A stretch of 64,000 bases of DNA from positions 245,316 to 309,315 of the forward strand of contig JBBHKE010001595.1 of assembly GCA_037447655.1 (NCBI GenBank), given 5' to 3'. Both the position numbers and the translations under genes were made by a program. Shown one piece after another: positions 42,843-53,440 of the stretch. The stretch comes from Zygnema cylindricum. Lineage: Eukaryota > Streptophyta > Zygnematophyceae > Zygnematales > Zygnemataceae. Below the pieces are notes generated by a model. That model searched no databases. It saw only the letters and a list, made by a program, of their open reading frames with translations, and was not told where the DNA came from. How positions within the stretch are numbered: the first letter of the stretch is position 1; each line of letters opens with the position of its first letter.

Positions 42843-43719
42843 TAAATAAAAGTAAAAATCACAACCATATATATGTACCAACAAATCTAGAATCAGAACC
42901 ATATACATACCTAAGAATCTAATCGCACCATATATATACACACCAAAAAACCAAAAATATCTAAAATTACAACAATATTATATTTGTTATACACCAAACA
43001 ACCATACATACATGAATACGCCTCAAGAACTCCCTGTATGAGATAGTCTCCCAAATTTATGTTCCCTAAAAAAGTATTTATCCTGCCCATCAAAAAACCC
43101 CATTTAGGCCCAACTTCAAATTATTAAACAAAATAAAAAGACTAGACTACTTATGAAAACAAAGATTGTCCTAAAAAATGGCATGTAACACATTTAAGAT
43201 GAATAATAAATGAAACAAGAGGCTATAATCGCTAAAACTTAATTGTAATAAACTGTTTTGGCATCCATAAATTTGAGAGGACACTAAAAAGCTTAATGGA
43301 GAGACTGTGGTAAATAATTTCGGTTGATTGTTTTAATAAACTTTAATCCACAATAAATTATGAAATAGATAAGAAAATAAACCCAAGAAACGCCAAAAGG
43401 TAGATTTAAATGGAAAATGCGCAGTCCAAACTAAATGTGGTTTCAGTTACCAGACTGGTCCAGCACTTAGAACATAAATAGAAGACAAAAAAGAAGATGA
43501 AAAGCTGAAAAGATGAAAAGATGAAAATATGAAAAAATGAAAAGATCAACAGATCAACAGATTAAGATTAAAAAATAAAAATAAATAAAAAGAGATAAAA
43601 AAGGGTAAAAAAGAGTAAAAACGTGCAAAAAAGGGTCGAACAAAGTTCATCAAATGCAGTACAACAGTCTCAGCTAAGAAGCAATACCTTGCCAAAGGAG
43701 TGTACTCAAGGAACTTCAT
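36029..43719 (-). CDS. MAF1: MAF1, repressor of RNA polymerase III transcription
   Basis: Ten coding exons on the minus strand, in order: 43688-43719, 43012-43082, 42431-42480, 41404-41477, 40302-40364, 37988-38075, 37694-37747, 37104-37183, 36703-36774 and 36029-36116. All junctions are GT-AG and all phases agree, giving 223 residues, the usual size of plant MAF1. Family motifs: [10 protein letters not shown] at the start; [20 protein letters not shown] (29-48); [10 protein letters not shown] (66-75); [20 protein letters not shown] (77-96); LRAHHF (99-104); [20 protein letters not shown] (about 138-157); [14 protein letters not shown] (172-185); an acidic tail ending DMDMDES. MAF1 is a nucleo-cytoplasmic protein that binds and represses RNA polymerase III under stress and is controlled by TOR-dependent phosphorylation in known organisms. 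Tail serines are numerous. The exons are tiny and the introns AT-rich with several tandem arrays. Confidence 0.96.
36300..36660 (-). repeat. Direct duplication of about 180 bp in MAF1 intron 9
   Basis: Two copies share CTACTACTGCCTCTCACAAA and the following TTGTTAMAAGATTCCTT, with scattered differences. Confidence 0.7.
38175..38345 (+). repeat. Minisatellite of about 22-bp units in MAF1 intron 5
   Basis: Repeats of GGTCCTACATTTGTACC with variable T runs, six to eight copies. They lie upstream (minus sense) of exon 6. Confidence 0.85.
39144..39224 (-). tRNA. tRNA-like sequence with long variable arm, probably a pseudogene
   Basis: Read on the minus strand it folds as an 81-nt cloverleaf: acceptor GGAATTG with CATTTCC (one mismatch), T arm GAGAG-TTCAAAT-CTCTC, a long variable arm, and an anticodon stem GCGGT/ACCGT. 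The anticodon loop GCATATA lacks the invariant T33, so it is unlikely to work. It could be a relic of a Ser/Leu/Tyr-type tRNA or a tRNA-derived SINE head. It lies in MAF1 intron 5. Confidence 0.35.
39300..39530 (+). repeat. CT-rich low-complexity tract in MAF1 intron 5
   Basis: About 220 bases are CCCTCTCTC-type pyrimidine sequence without a clean unit. Confidence 0.85.
40797..41403 (-). repeat. Tandem array carrying copies of the MAF1 exon 4 donor
   Basis: Units of about 105-150 bp each begin with GTTCCCAACCTTGAAG or a close variant. On the minus strand that reads CTTCAAG|GTTGGGAAC, the end of exon 4 plus its donor. Five extra copies precede the real one at 41398-41410. The array lies in intron 4. 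Confidence 0.9.
41452..41875 (-). repeat. Tandem array carrying copies of the MAF1 exon 4 acceptor
   Basis: Units of about 125 bp contain GGAATCTACCACCTG (real exon edge), GAAATCTACTGCCTG, GGAATCTATGACCTG and GGATTCTACCACCTA. On the minus strand each has AG followed by an exon-start-like G..RTAGA. Three extra copies lie in intron 3. Confidence 0.85.
41876..42170. repeat. (TA)n and (AAT)n microsatellite in MAF1 intron 3
   Basis: About 250 bases of TATATA with variants are followed by (ATA)n at 42122-42160. A second TA run is at 42811-42840. Confidence 0.95.
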
Positions 43720-45240
43720 ATTTGCAAATTTTTTACAGACTGATGTAGAAAAAGGTCAACCAAATTTTGAATAAAAACCTGCAAGACAAGAGAAAAGGTA
43801 AACAGGTCAATCAAGGAGAACTTCAAAATAAAAATATATCCACTTTTGAGCAATTATATGCAATTTTTTACCATTTGACTCCATATCAACTTGATATAGC
43901 ATGACCAAATAACGGATTCAGTTAATAAGTTAACAAAGTAAAGCAGTTGAAAAGTCTTGAGATGGAACAAAAAAGGTTGGTTCAACCGTATAAGGAGACA
44001 ATACTTATTTTCCTCTGCACTAACACTCATACAGTATACAACTCAATATGGCATTTCTTCTTTTATTATCTTTTGAAAGCGTAGAGAAAGTCATAAGACA
44101 AAGAAGTTTATCATTTTTAAGCTAAAGAAAACGGTGTAAAAAGTAGTTAGAAAAAAAAGTAGAGAAAAAGTAGTTTGATAAGGCGATAAAAAAAGATAAA
44201 AGTGGATTAGTAAAAATATCAATAGAGAAGATCAGTCTCGATCAAACAGGATAAAACTCATCTGTCCTTCATTTTTCTCTTTAAAGGAAAAAAATGTTAA
44301 CCCTAAAAAGAAATTGTTTGCAGAAACTTGCAAATAAATCAACTTGTAATAACATACAACAATAAATTGGAAAATTTTTAACTTAAGAAATTGTAATACA
44401 AAAAAGACGAAAAGTACACAAAACAGAATCCAAAAAACAAAGAAAATAAAAGGACAACAAACGAAAAAACAGCACAGGCGCAGTCTTAGAAATACAGTTT
44501 GCGTATCTTCTACTTTCCTTTCCATCCAGAATCAAAATCTGGTTAAATGCCAATAATTTTGGATTTTCCGTAAAAATATACATACTAAAAGCTTAAAACA
44601 CCTGTATTTATCCAAATGCACGTACAGTAATCCAGTTATCATGTTTTTGGCAGAAAAAAAAAGAGATGAATGCAATCAAACGCAAGAAATCAACACATGG
44701 CAGGAAACAAAAAAAAAATGTTTTGTTCAAATCCATAGCACAAATAAACAGAAATTATAAAAAAAAAAAACAAAAAAACAGAAAAGTGATTTTTATTGCA
44801 AAATCCTTACAAAAATTAACATTAAAACACCATTTTCCCTGTTCACAACACAGAAACAAAACAAACAAATGAAAAGAGATAAAAAAACATTCCACAAATA
44901 ACTCCAAAAAAGGTCAAAAGCCATATATAAACAAAAGTAACTTACTTTATTGCAAGTAGAAGGTTTGAATACAACCTAATATGATTTGCGAATTAAAAAT
45001 AACTTACTGTATTGTAAAAAGGTTTGAATATAAACAAATATAATTCGCCAGAGGTCTCAGTATACAAATTTCTGTACAAGGACTCCTGCACAAAAGGCTT
45101 TCTCTCGATCCAAAGCAAATTTAACCTAACCCTAAAATTTCGAGACGCGTCACGTGTCACAGCCGAAGCATCAACAGTTTTTATTGTACCTTCTTGTCGC
45201 TCGCATTTTTTGCAAGTCGAATGTGGATCATTGTAGATTC
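43720..45240 (-). promoter_or_regulatory. MAF1 5' leader, leader intron and probable promoter
   Basis: On the minus strand an acceptor CTTGTCTTGCAG|GTTTTTAT places the right edge of the ATG exon at 43778. A donor CAATACA|GTAAGTT at 45008 suggests a non-coding first exon about 45008-45200. Within it, TTTTAGGGTTAGG is a telo-box-like element and CACGTGACGCGT a G-box-like element. Telo-boxes are common near plant translation-related genes. The extent is inferred from splice-site look alone. Confidence 0.5.
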
Positions 45241-46510
45241 CATACATGATTTAGTTTGGTTTCCCGTTTGGCTCGAGTACAGCTTTTTATTTCACCACGT
45301 GGGTGAATAAGTAAACTTTTTTTAGTGTGGATAATAGGATTGTCCTGCACTGTTCCAGTAAAAAATCATCTTTTTGGACTGCAAATCTTCGAAGTGCTAT
45401 GGACTTTTGGAGAAAATTCTAAAATTGACAAATTCAGAAATCCGGCACAAAAAGAACAACCTGATTCGCTGAGAGATTCACTTGAATGATTTTGGAGGAG
45501 TTTTAGGACTGTACAGGACCTCCACGTATTCTGGCGAAAAATGTCAAAATGTCTTTTGTCAATGCACAGACTTTCATAGTTTTGTATATGCCTATCAGAA
45601 TTTTTCATACAGAATGGTGGTTAAACTGTACTTTTTCTAAGATTCCCGCCCTGTTTTGATCCAGCAACAATGGATGACGGTCAGCTACGGAATCGATATG
45701 CATGCATGAGGTACGGTAACGGAACAAGGATTTGTACGGAATATGCCTTGAAGGCTTACAATCAGTCCGTACTTATCTACTGCGAACCGTATCGGATCTT
45801 CCGTGACGAAAACGGATGGTTCTCTGAGGACAGGATCCGCTGGAAAGTATATTCGACAGTACAGCTCGCTGTACGGTGCAGGCCCAAACAAAGCAACAGA
45901 CATTTCACGTGGTTCCCATAATCAGAGGAGTTTGGATTTGGATAAACTGGATGTCCGGAAAAGATGATGATTGGATGAAAAAATAATGGAGACATTCCGT
46001 GGTACTTTTTTGACCATAGATCAAAAGTGCGGTTTAGTGCGCTTGTAATACATCCACTGAAGTACTAAAATAGGTTTTGTGCGAAAAAAGCCAATGTAAT
46101 ATGCACTGAAATTGCAAAAGTCAAAATATTGGCATGAAAGGCACATCAGAGAGAAAAACTGAAATTGATTGGCCGGTACGTTCGATTGTGATCTAAGGTT
46201 TTAAAGATACTGTAGATGTCCAATTCCGCAATTCGAATAGTACGCACGAAACGAACGCGTGAATATGGTTACGCACGATTCGCATTTAAGGATGTTGAAA
46301 AATTAATAAAATGTGTACCCGACTCTGGACTCGTACATTTCCGTACATTTCTTGAGTTTGACTTTTAGAATTTCAATTTTTCAACACCTCATACGCTAAA
46401 AAACAATAAAGTGAAAAAACCAGCGACGCGGCAACCTCGGCGCTGAACCAGCAGCGAGGGACCAGGCTGCTGAACAAGCGACCAGACTGCGTGACGCGGC
46501 ATCAGCGCCG
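45241..46510. other. Intergenic between MAF1 and the hAT region
   Basis: Frames at 45670-45921 on both strands show no domain. GTAC words are frequent. I see no RNA gene. Confidence 0.5.
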
Positions 46511-46615
46511 AACTATAGCGACCAGAGTGCTTCGTCGAGCGACCAGAGTGCTTCGTCGAGCGACCAGAGTGGTTCGTCGAGCGACCAGAGTGCTTCGTCG
46601 AGCGATGGCCCTGGT
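46511..46615 (+). repeat. 21-bp minisatellite, four to five units
   Basis: The unit is GACCAGAGTGCTTCGTCGAGC. Being a multiple of three it keeps a frame open (SDQSASS repeats on the plus strand), and that frame continues upstream to about 46410 and ends at TGA 46631-46633. There is no start codon or homology, so I do not call a gene. Confidence 0.85.
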
Positions 46616-46743
46616 ATAACAAGTCAACAATGAAAAACGATAAGTTCACATTGAAGCAAAAAAAATCCATCTTTTTATTATTTGAGGGACATGGTTTAGT
46701 TTTCACATTGAAGTTATCTTGACTCATTGTAGGCAGTAAATAG

Positions 46744-47542
46744 TAGTGTTGGCTATCGATGACCATTTGCCAATATTGGATATTTATTGAATTTCAGGTA
46801 TTCGATATATCGATTATGAAAATATCGCGATATATCGCCGAAATATCGTAACGCCGATATATCGAAGCTTCATAAAAAAAATAAAGTATTCTTGCTAGTT
46901 GCTACTGCTGCTATTACTACTGTTGCCGCCAGCACTAGTGCTATTGCAGCTGGTAGTACTAGCTGCTGCAGCTGGCAGCACTAGTAACTGGCTAACAAAA
47001 CTAAAAATGAAACCTTTCTTTAATACTTGGCCATGCCACCCCTTTTGTGCCCCTGGACTCAAATGGGTTACCATCTTGCTTTTTAATTTATCCTGCCACT
47101 TAAATTACTTGAAATGGATAAGCAGTAATGGCTACCAATCTGCCTGCAGATTGGTAGGTATTCCTGCCTGAAAGCCTGAAACGTAGTCTCTGCAATTCTT
47201 TTTTTTTCATAACTAAATTAGTGTAAACTTTTATGATGTGAAATCTCTACGTAGTAAATAATTAATAATATTAAATACGGAATTAGTACTTTTTTGTCGG
47301 TTACATTTTGCGGCGTCTATTTAAGTCACGGAACGAAAATTATGTCGTATGTAGCGTATCAAACAATTTGTCTTCATCGCTAAAATAACATATTATATTC
47401 AATATTAAATTTAAAAAATACTATATATCGCGATAATTTTTGTTGGTCCCGGTATGATATATCGAAGAGTTTGCTCGATTGATATTCGATATATCGAATA
47501 TCGAAATTATCGCGATATGAAATTACCCAATACCCAACACTA
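46744..47542. mobile_element. hAT-like nonautonomous element, 799 bp, perfect 8-bp target duplication
   Basis: Ends TAGTGTTGGCTATCG and TACCCAATACCCAACACTA form an imperfect TIR. GTAAATAG occurs on both sides (46736-46743 and 47543-47550). Both ends are rich in ATATCGCGATA-type palindromes. No transposase frame lies inside. Confidence 0.9.
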
Positions 47543-47550
47543 GTAAATAG

Positions 47551-48760
47551 ACATATCTCCTCTATCTCTCCCTACTCCAAATCTAGGTCAAACATGTCGT
47601 CATCAAATCTTCTTCCCTTAACTCCCCTTCCTCTTCCTCCCATGCCATCATGGCCTCTTCATAGCTAACATCCCTGGTATTGTGTAACAGCCCATCGAAC
47701 TGGCCAATCATGTAAAAACCATAATAAACCTTCCCCACATTCGGGGCCCCTTTGTCACACTCCCTCATCAACCCCACCACATGCTTTGAAACTGTCACAG
47801 CCTCCGTCACTCTCATCCAAAACGCCGGGCTCAAAATGTGGCCATTGATCTTAGCCCCCTCAAACATGCATGTAACCTTACCTATCCATTACTTATAATT
47901 ATCATCAAACATTAAGCTTCCCAAGCTATCATTCAACCGTAAAAACCTTTGGAGCATGACAAAATTTGTCGCAAACTTGGGCTCTCCACGTTTAAAAAGC
48001 CGAAGTGCAAAGATCTTGTTGAACAAGGCTGCACTAATGTTATGATTGGTGATGAATTTCAACACCTTTTTTGCCCCTGAGGCAGGTGTTGAAATAAATG
48101 GTAACTTGCCCTAATCCTTCAACATCAAGTCCATTACTGGGTAGAGCATGGGGTCCACATGATCAAATGGTATTTACTAAGGAGCAACATGGTTATTGCC
48201 TTGTTCACAACTTGCACCACATGCTTAACCCCTACTGTGAGAACTCCCTTCTCCAACACCTTACTAACATATCCGACATCATTGATTTGCCCACACATGT
48301 CTTCCGTCGTGAGAAACATGTCACCCTTGGGGGTGACAGCGAGAATGTTAACGAGAGGCGTGTAATCAAGTGTTGTCCACCCGTATGTGATCGAGGGTAT
48401 TGGTGACTTCCATCTTCTCCATGGAGTTCGTCAAATCCTTATTTACGGTCGCCTTAATCTCTTACAATAGACAAGTTCTCATGGCATTATGGAAAGTTAA
48501 CTTGTAAGACCCCCTTATTTTCTAGGTCTTCTTCACTGCTGCCTTAAAATAGGGGTCATCCTATAGTTGGAACGACAATCCATTGCCAAAGATAGCCTTG
48601 GCCCAGGCTACATCTTCCTCTTTCTTGTTATGCCTATGAAAAATATTTGTTATTTTCTTTTATGCACCTTGTAATTTATTGCTTTAGCTAGACCCACGAC
48701 TTTTGGTGAGTTCATCCAAATCGGATATTACACCTTTCTAAGAGCCATGAGAAGTTTTTT
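47551..48760 (-). pseudogene. Broken hAT-superfamily transposase (DUF659 + hAT core)
   Basis: Read on the minus strand in pieces: GWTTLDYTPL and ILAVTPKGDMFL near 48390-48310, VKHVVQVVNK near 48220, IMWTPC near 48150, VLKFITNHNIS near 48060, KFATNFVMLQRFLRL near 47950, then FWMRVTEAVTVSKHVVGLMR near 47800. This order and wording match plant hAT transposases with a DUF659 domain, which cut and paste DNA. Several stops and frame shifts interrupt it. Its 5' (N-terminal) part above 48500 is degraded; a zinc finger is not clear. It directly adjoins the 8-bp duplication of the 799-bp element, which may have inserted into it. Confidence 0.85.
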
Positions 48761-49562
48761 CGGTTTTCGATGCACCTAACTACTCTTTTACCTCGTCTAG
48801 ACATAAATGGCAAGCTTTAACACCTCCACTCTTTACATTCCCTAGGTGGTCGTTTCTTATACTACTGGCTTGACCATATTCATGTACGGTTGTTTCTAAG
48901 TAGTCCCTCGTTTAGAGCCTTAACGTGCTCCCACTCTATTCCTCGAGATCTAAGTATGCATGTTTGTGGTGAGGTTCGTGAAAGCTACAAAGGCGCCTGC
49001 AATGGTAGCTTCAGCGGTTGCTTCTGTGTCATCTTCAATGGTGGCTTCCATGTAGTGGAGGACCGTCTTGAACAAATTCAAACTTCGCGCGCACAAATGG
49101 TGCAACGTCTCTTTTTTAAAATTCCTTACATTTTACCGTACAACGAAAACTAAATGAAATTTACGAAAAGAATAAAAGTAACGAATACTTCGTAAAAAGC
49201 GGAAAAAAATCCAAATCCGTGGGAATTGAGCATCTATGCTTCTAAGGGTGCGTACTATTTAGAGTTATTCAAGGTGACTTTAAGGTCGTTAGGGTACACT
49301 ATTGTAATTCCCATTTATTTCAACCTAGATGCCTTAAATTTTCTATACTTCTAGGGTTTAGATGGTATACTTTCCGTAGATATCTGTACATTTTCGTATA
49401 TTTTTCGTACTTCGTATGATTTGGTAGAGTTTTTTTAAGGAGACATTGCTCGTACATTTTTTTCGCACATATGAGACTATACAAAATACACGAAAAGTAT
49501 AAAATCGACGAATACAACGTTAAAATGGTAAAAAAATTCAAAAATGTACGAATCAAATAAAT
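48761..49562. other. Intergenic, possibly the decayed rest of the hAT element
   Basis: No recognisable coding. GTAC and TATCG words are frequent. Confidence 0.4.
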
Positions 49563-49570
49563 ATGGTTAC

Positions 49571-49972
49571 TAGTGTTGTGTATCGAAGGCTCCTTGCCGA
49601 TATTTGATATGTACCTAATTTTGGGTACCCGATAACTGCGACTTATCGAAATCTCAATACCGCGATATTAAGCCGATATATCGGCCGATAATTCGATATA
49701 TTTATTCCGTGATATATCGAAGTTGACGCTAGGTCAGAAATTTTATAAAAGCCCCACCCCCCCCCCCCCCCCCCCCTTCCTCCCCTCCCCTCCCCTCCCT
49801 TCCCCTCCCGCGATCTCAGCGGGGAGGAGTACCGTACAATTTTCGTATGGTTTTCCGTACGTTTTTCGTATGATTTCCGTACTTTTTTCCTTACCATTTC
49901 GAGCCCGTTCAATGTTTGATATATTGAATATCAAATATTTTGCAACAATTTTTTACCCGATACATAACACGA
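49571..49972. mobile_element. hAT-like nonautonomous element, 402 bp, perfect 8-bp target duplication
   Basis: Ends TAGTGTTGTGTATCG and CGATACATAACACGA are inverted repeats. ATGGTTAC flanks it at 49563-49570 and 49973-49980. The interior has a poly-C run (49756-49776), CCCCT repeats and several CGTAC-containing words. It is related in its ends to 46744-47542. Confidence 0.9.
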
Positions 49973-50036
49973 ATGGTTACAGTGCATTGTGAGAATATTA
50001 AAATAAAATAATAAATATACGTCATGTACCCACGAG

Positions 50037-50783
50037 CAGAGGTCGCAAAAGTCAAAAAATTTCATACCCGAAACTGATCGTTTTTTTTTCAAAATCTGAG
50101 TAACGGACGCCCGACCGAGTTTTGTCACACTCCAAAATTTGTAACCATTAACCGACCGTCGTTTGCGAAAAAATATTTTAACCGAATCTTGATTTTTCTC
50201 GACTAACCTTGCCCGCTGTAACCGAAAAATTACAAAATTAATCAATGTACGACGGAATAAGCCAATAATTACGATTTGTCGCGTTCCCTAAGATTTGCGA
50301 AATGAATAGTGTTACTACCATGTCAGATCTGCGACGCTTTGTCGCGTTGCCTAAGATTTGCGAAATGAATATTGTACTCCGTGTCAAATTTGCGACGCTT
50401 TGTCGCGTTCCCTAAGATTTTCGAAATGAATAGTGTACTACCGTGTCAGATTTGCGACGCTTTGTCGCGTTCCCTTTGATTTGCAAGTAAATAGCTTACT
50501 ACAGTACCGTGTCAGATTTGCGACGCTAATCATGATGTCGTGTACTTCCACGATGCCAAAGAGTTCAAAGTACAAGAATGTTAGATTATAGGGACAGTAC
50601 AAAATTTTCATTTTTTTTGGTTTTTTGGTTGACCGACCGTGACCGACCGTTTTTTTTTCCTGGTGAATCAACCGACTGTAACTGCCCGACCCCCAAAATT
50701 TGGCAACCGAATCCGTTCCGGATCCGGCGCGGGCGGTCGGTTAACGGTCGGTCACGGTTTCGGTTGACCGTTTGCGACCTCTG
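50037..50783. mobile_element. hAT-like nonautonomous element, 747 bp, perfect TIR and 8-bp duplication
   Basis: It begins CAGAGGTCGCAAA and ends TTTGCGACCTCTG, a perfect 13-bp inverted repeat. CCCACGAG flanks it at 50029-50036 and 50784-50791. The interior has GACCGACCGT repeats and four tandem units of about 62 bp (50275-50526). It belongs to a different family from the TAGTGTTG elements. No coding capacity. Confidence 0.93.
50275..50526 (+). repeat. Four tandem units of about 62 bp inside the 747-bp element
   Basis: Each unit runs from TTTGTCGCGTTCCCTAAGAT to TTTGCGACGC. Copies differ by a few substitutions and small indels. Confidence 0.9.
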
Positions 50784-50809
50784 CCCACGAGGCCACGATC
50801 TACTATCCT

Positions 50810-51374
50810 ATATTCTAGAGGATATTGCAATATAATAGAAATCTTATTCCCTATCGGCCAACAAATGCTCCCTCTATATCGAATTTCGTGATGCGCAACA
50901 GTGTACCTTACGCGACTACTGCAGTACTGTACACCTCGAATCGCTATTAGTGTTAATCACGCTAATTTGGCGCCCCTAAATTTTTACCCTAATTCTTAAA
51001 TAGAGTGATAAAAAAAACCCTAAAAACTAAATTAGAGTGACTGATTTCCTTAAAATTCCCCAAATTCCCAATTAGCGTTAATCACACTACCTAAAAACTA
51101 AATTAGAGTGACTGATTTCCTTAAAATTCCCCAAATTCCCAATTAGCGTTAATCACACTAATTGTTTTTTAACACTAAATATTTGTTAACGCTAATAGCG
51201 ATTCTCGGTGTACTGTACTCGGTCTTCCCTTTTGCTCACACATAACCTCCGTTACATTATGAATCTTATCAAGTGGTATATCGTACGGTTCGTAATCTAA
51301 GCGAAAATCCAAAGCGGCTTTCGCGTACATGGGAACGAACGTTACATCTCCCGCATTGTCTGCCAGGCCGTCCC
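50810..51374. repeat. Duplicate of the U1 upstream segment, interrupted by a TIR element
   Basis: It matches 56621-56886 (shared words include ATTCTAGAGGATAT, CGGCCAACAAATGCTCC and GTACATGGGAACGAACGTTA). This copy contains the TIR element 50940-51212 and about 60 extra bases near 51240-51305, and it ends where a poly-C run begins. On the minus strand 51225-51375 stays open (motif DVTFVPMYAKAALDF), possibly a gene fragment I cannot name. Confidence 0.88.
50940..51212. mobile_element. TIR element, family D (273 bp)
   Basis: TACACCTCGAATCGCTATTAG at the left pairs with CTAATAGCGATTCTCGGTGTA at the right. Inside, a unit of about 70 bp with AAACTAAATTAGAGTGACTG is tandemly duplicated (51020-51165). 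The paralogous site near 56750 lacks it. Confidence 0.88.
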
Positions 51375-51560
51375 CCCCCCCCCTCCCCTCCCCTCCCCTC
51401 CCCTGGCGCGTCCTCAGCGGGGAGGAGTATTGTACGATTTTCGTACGGTTTTTCGTACATTTTTCGTATGATTTTCGTACTGTTTTTCGTACCATTTCGA
51501 GCCCGTTCAATGTTCGATATATTGAATATCGAATTTATTGCGATAAATTTTTGCTTTGCC
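51375..51560. mobile_element. Fragment of the 402-bp hAT-like element
   Basis: It matches the middle and right part of 49571-49972 (poly-C run, CAGCGGGGAGGAGTA, TTTCGAGCCCGTTCAATG). It starts exactly at the end of the duplicated U1 upstream segment and lacks clear outer ends. Confidence 0.8.
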
Positions 51561-52249
51561 CTTTTTCTAAAAGGGAAAAGCATTGTAGTCGCCTTCGTCT
51601 CTAGTGACAACGAAAATTGACCGTTGATTTTTTTTGTGTAAGATCTTAAGCCGTTGAGTGTTTTGACTTTTGATTGGCGTCTCTGTTGACAACGATAATT
51701 GATCGTCGATTGTTTTTGTGTAAGATCGTGAGCCGTTGAGTGGTTTGAGTTTTGATTGGCTTTGTCATGTTCCATTTTGATGTAATGAAAAGAGACACGT
51801 GGTACAATTCTATTTGTTGTATTTCGCGTGGTTGTAGCGGTATGATAAAAGGCCAAACAAAATCGACGTCACGCCAAAATGTCGTGATATCAATACCGGT
51901 TGAGAAACGTACAGTATCGAACTTAAAAATTTTGCGCGTGCGATCCGGGACATCACGCCAAGTTGTCGTTTTCTCAATATCCGTACACGCCAAAATGTCG
52001 TGTTATCCATACCGGCTAAGTAACGTACAGTATCGTACTTTTGATTTTTGCGCGTGCGATCCCGTCACATCACGCCACGTTGTCGTGTTCTCAATATCCG
52101 TGCACTACTTTTATTTCAGTGTTGGCGTGACGTACGATGTGTCGTTTAATCTATACTGGTACAAAAACGTACAGTATCGCACTTTTAATTTTGGGGCGTG
52201 ATATCTCGTCACATCACGCCACGTTGTTGTGTATTTCATATCCGTACAC
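51561..52249. other. Repetitive intergenic DNA
   Basis: Related segments recur at about 60- to 130-bp spacing, with CGTACAGTATCG, TCACGCCAAAATGTCGTG and CTCAATATCCGT words. No gene is supported. Confidence 0.5.
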
Positions 52250-52921
52250 TACACAGAGAATCGTAATTAGAGTAGATAACGCTAATTCGGTCGCCCTAAA
52301 TTTCGACTCTATCACGTTAAATAGAGTAAATGATTCGAATTTTTTCATTATACTATTTAAGGTAAAGTTTAATTAGCATAAAAAATTATAATATAGGTTC
52401 GTTTTAAATAGTGTAGAGTAAGGACAACGTATGACTGTGCAAATTCGTGCTTTTATAAGTAAAAAGGTAAAAATAATAATTTAATAGAATCGCACTCAAA
52501 TTGCACTCAACCAAAAAAATTAATCACATCGAAAAAAACCCATTCGCATAGCTCTGTCTGTCGACAACATTATCGTCCGTGTGAACATTAACATGAATTT
52601 ATATGTGAAAAGTTTATAGTTAAACGACAACAGTATGAGTTGAGACAAATGGTATATATATATGAGACAAATAGTACTAACGTCATAATTACGTCAAAAT
52701 ATACGGACTAACAGTTTTTGTATGTCTACATAATTTAGTGTTCATAATTACAGCACGGATAATTATTGCCGACATAACCTAATATAGAGTACCTAAATAA
52801 ATTAGAGTAATCTTCCTCTATTAAAAGGTTATATCACAATAATTAGCGTTTATAACGCTAAACATTTTTTTTGTTTTTTTACTCTAATTTTTTCTTTACT
52901 CTAATTACGATTCGCGGTGTA
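52250..52921. mobile_element. TIR element, family C, long form (672 bp)
   Basis: The left end TACACAGAGAATCGTAATTAG pairs with CTAATTACGATTCGCGGTGTA at the right. It shares its left 200 bases and right end with 32179-32666 and has a longer middle. No coding frame. Confidence 0.85.
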
Positions 52922-53440
52922 CCGTAATGTCTATGTTGGCGTCACGTACAATGCTCGTATATGGTACGCACTGTACCATCGCATTGTACATGGTAAAGAC
53001 CATGACAATGCCAAGTGGATGGTTTCATTCACGTTTCGTTCATGTAAGGGGTCTGTTTAAGCGTAAAAGCTTCACATTAATTTGAGCATTCGATCTCAAT
53101 CTACTGAACGATATGAATGATTGGACTGAATATATCATGTAGTATTAAATATTTTAATGTTAAATCTAGAATGCACATTAAACCATTAGAATTATTCAAC
53201 CAGTATTCGTTTAAACAGAATACTAATGGTTTTTGTTTCTTTTATATTAAGGTGTTGCATTTATATTTTTTACAATTTTTTTTTATCAATACATAAAATC
53301 ACAAAAGAAGAAAACAAAAAAAAGACTAACAAAATAAATAACCACAATATAACCTTGATCACATAAAAAAAACGCAAGAAACAAATGTAAACATAACAAA
53401 GATAATAATAAGAAAAAAAAAACATCAGACTTAACTAAGA
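52922..53440. other. AT-rich intergenic DNA
   Basis: No gene or clear repeat is seen apart from A-rich runs. Confidence 0.5.

Noticed and set aside
45670-45921. Overlapping open frames of about 80 codons on both strands
   Set aside because: No domain, no splice context and GTAC-rich spacer composition; not supported as a gene.
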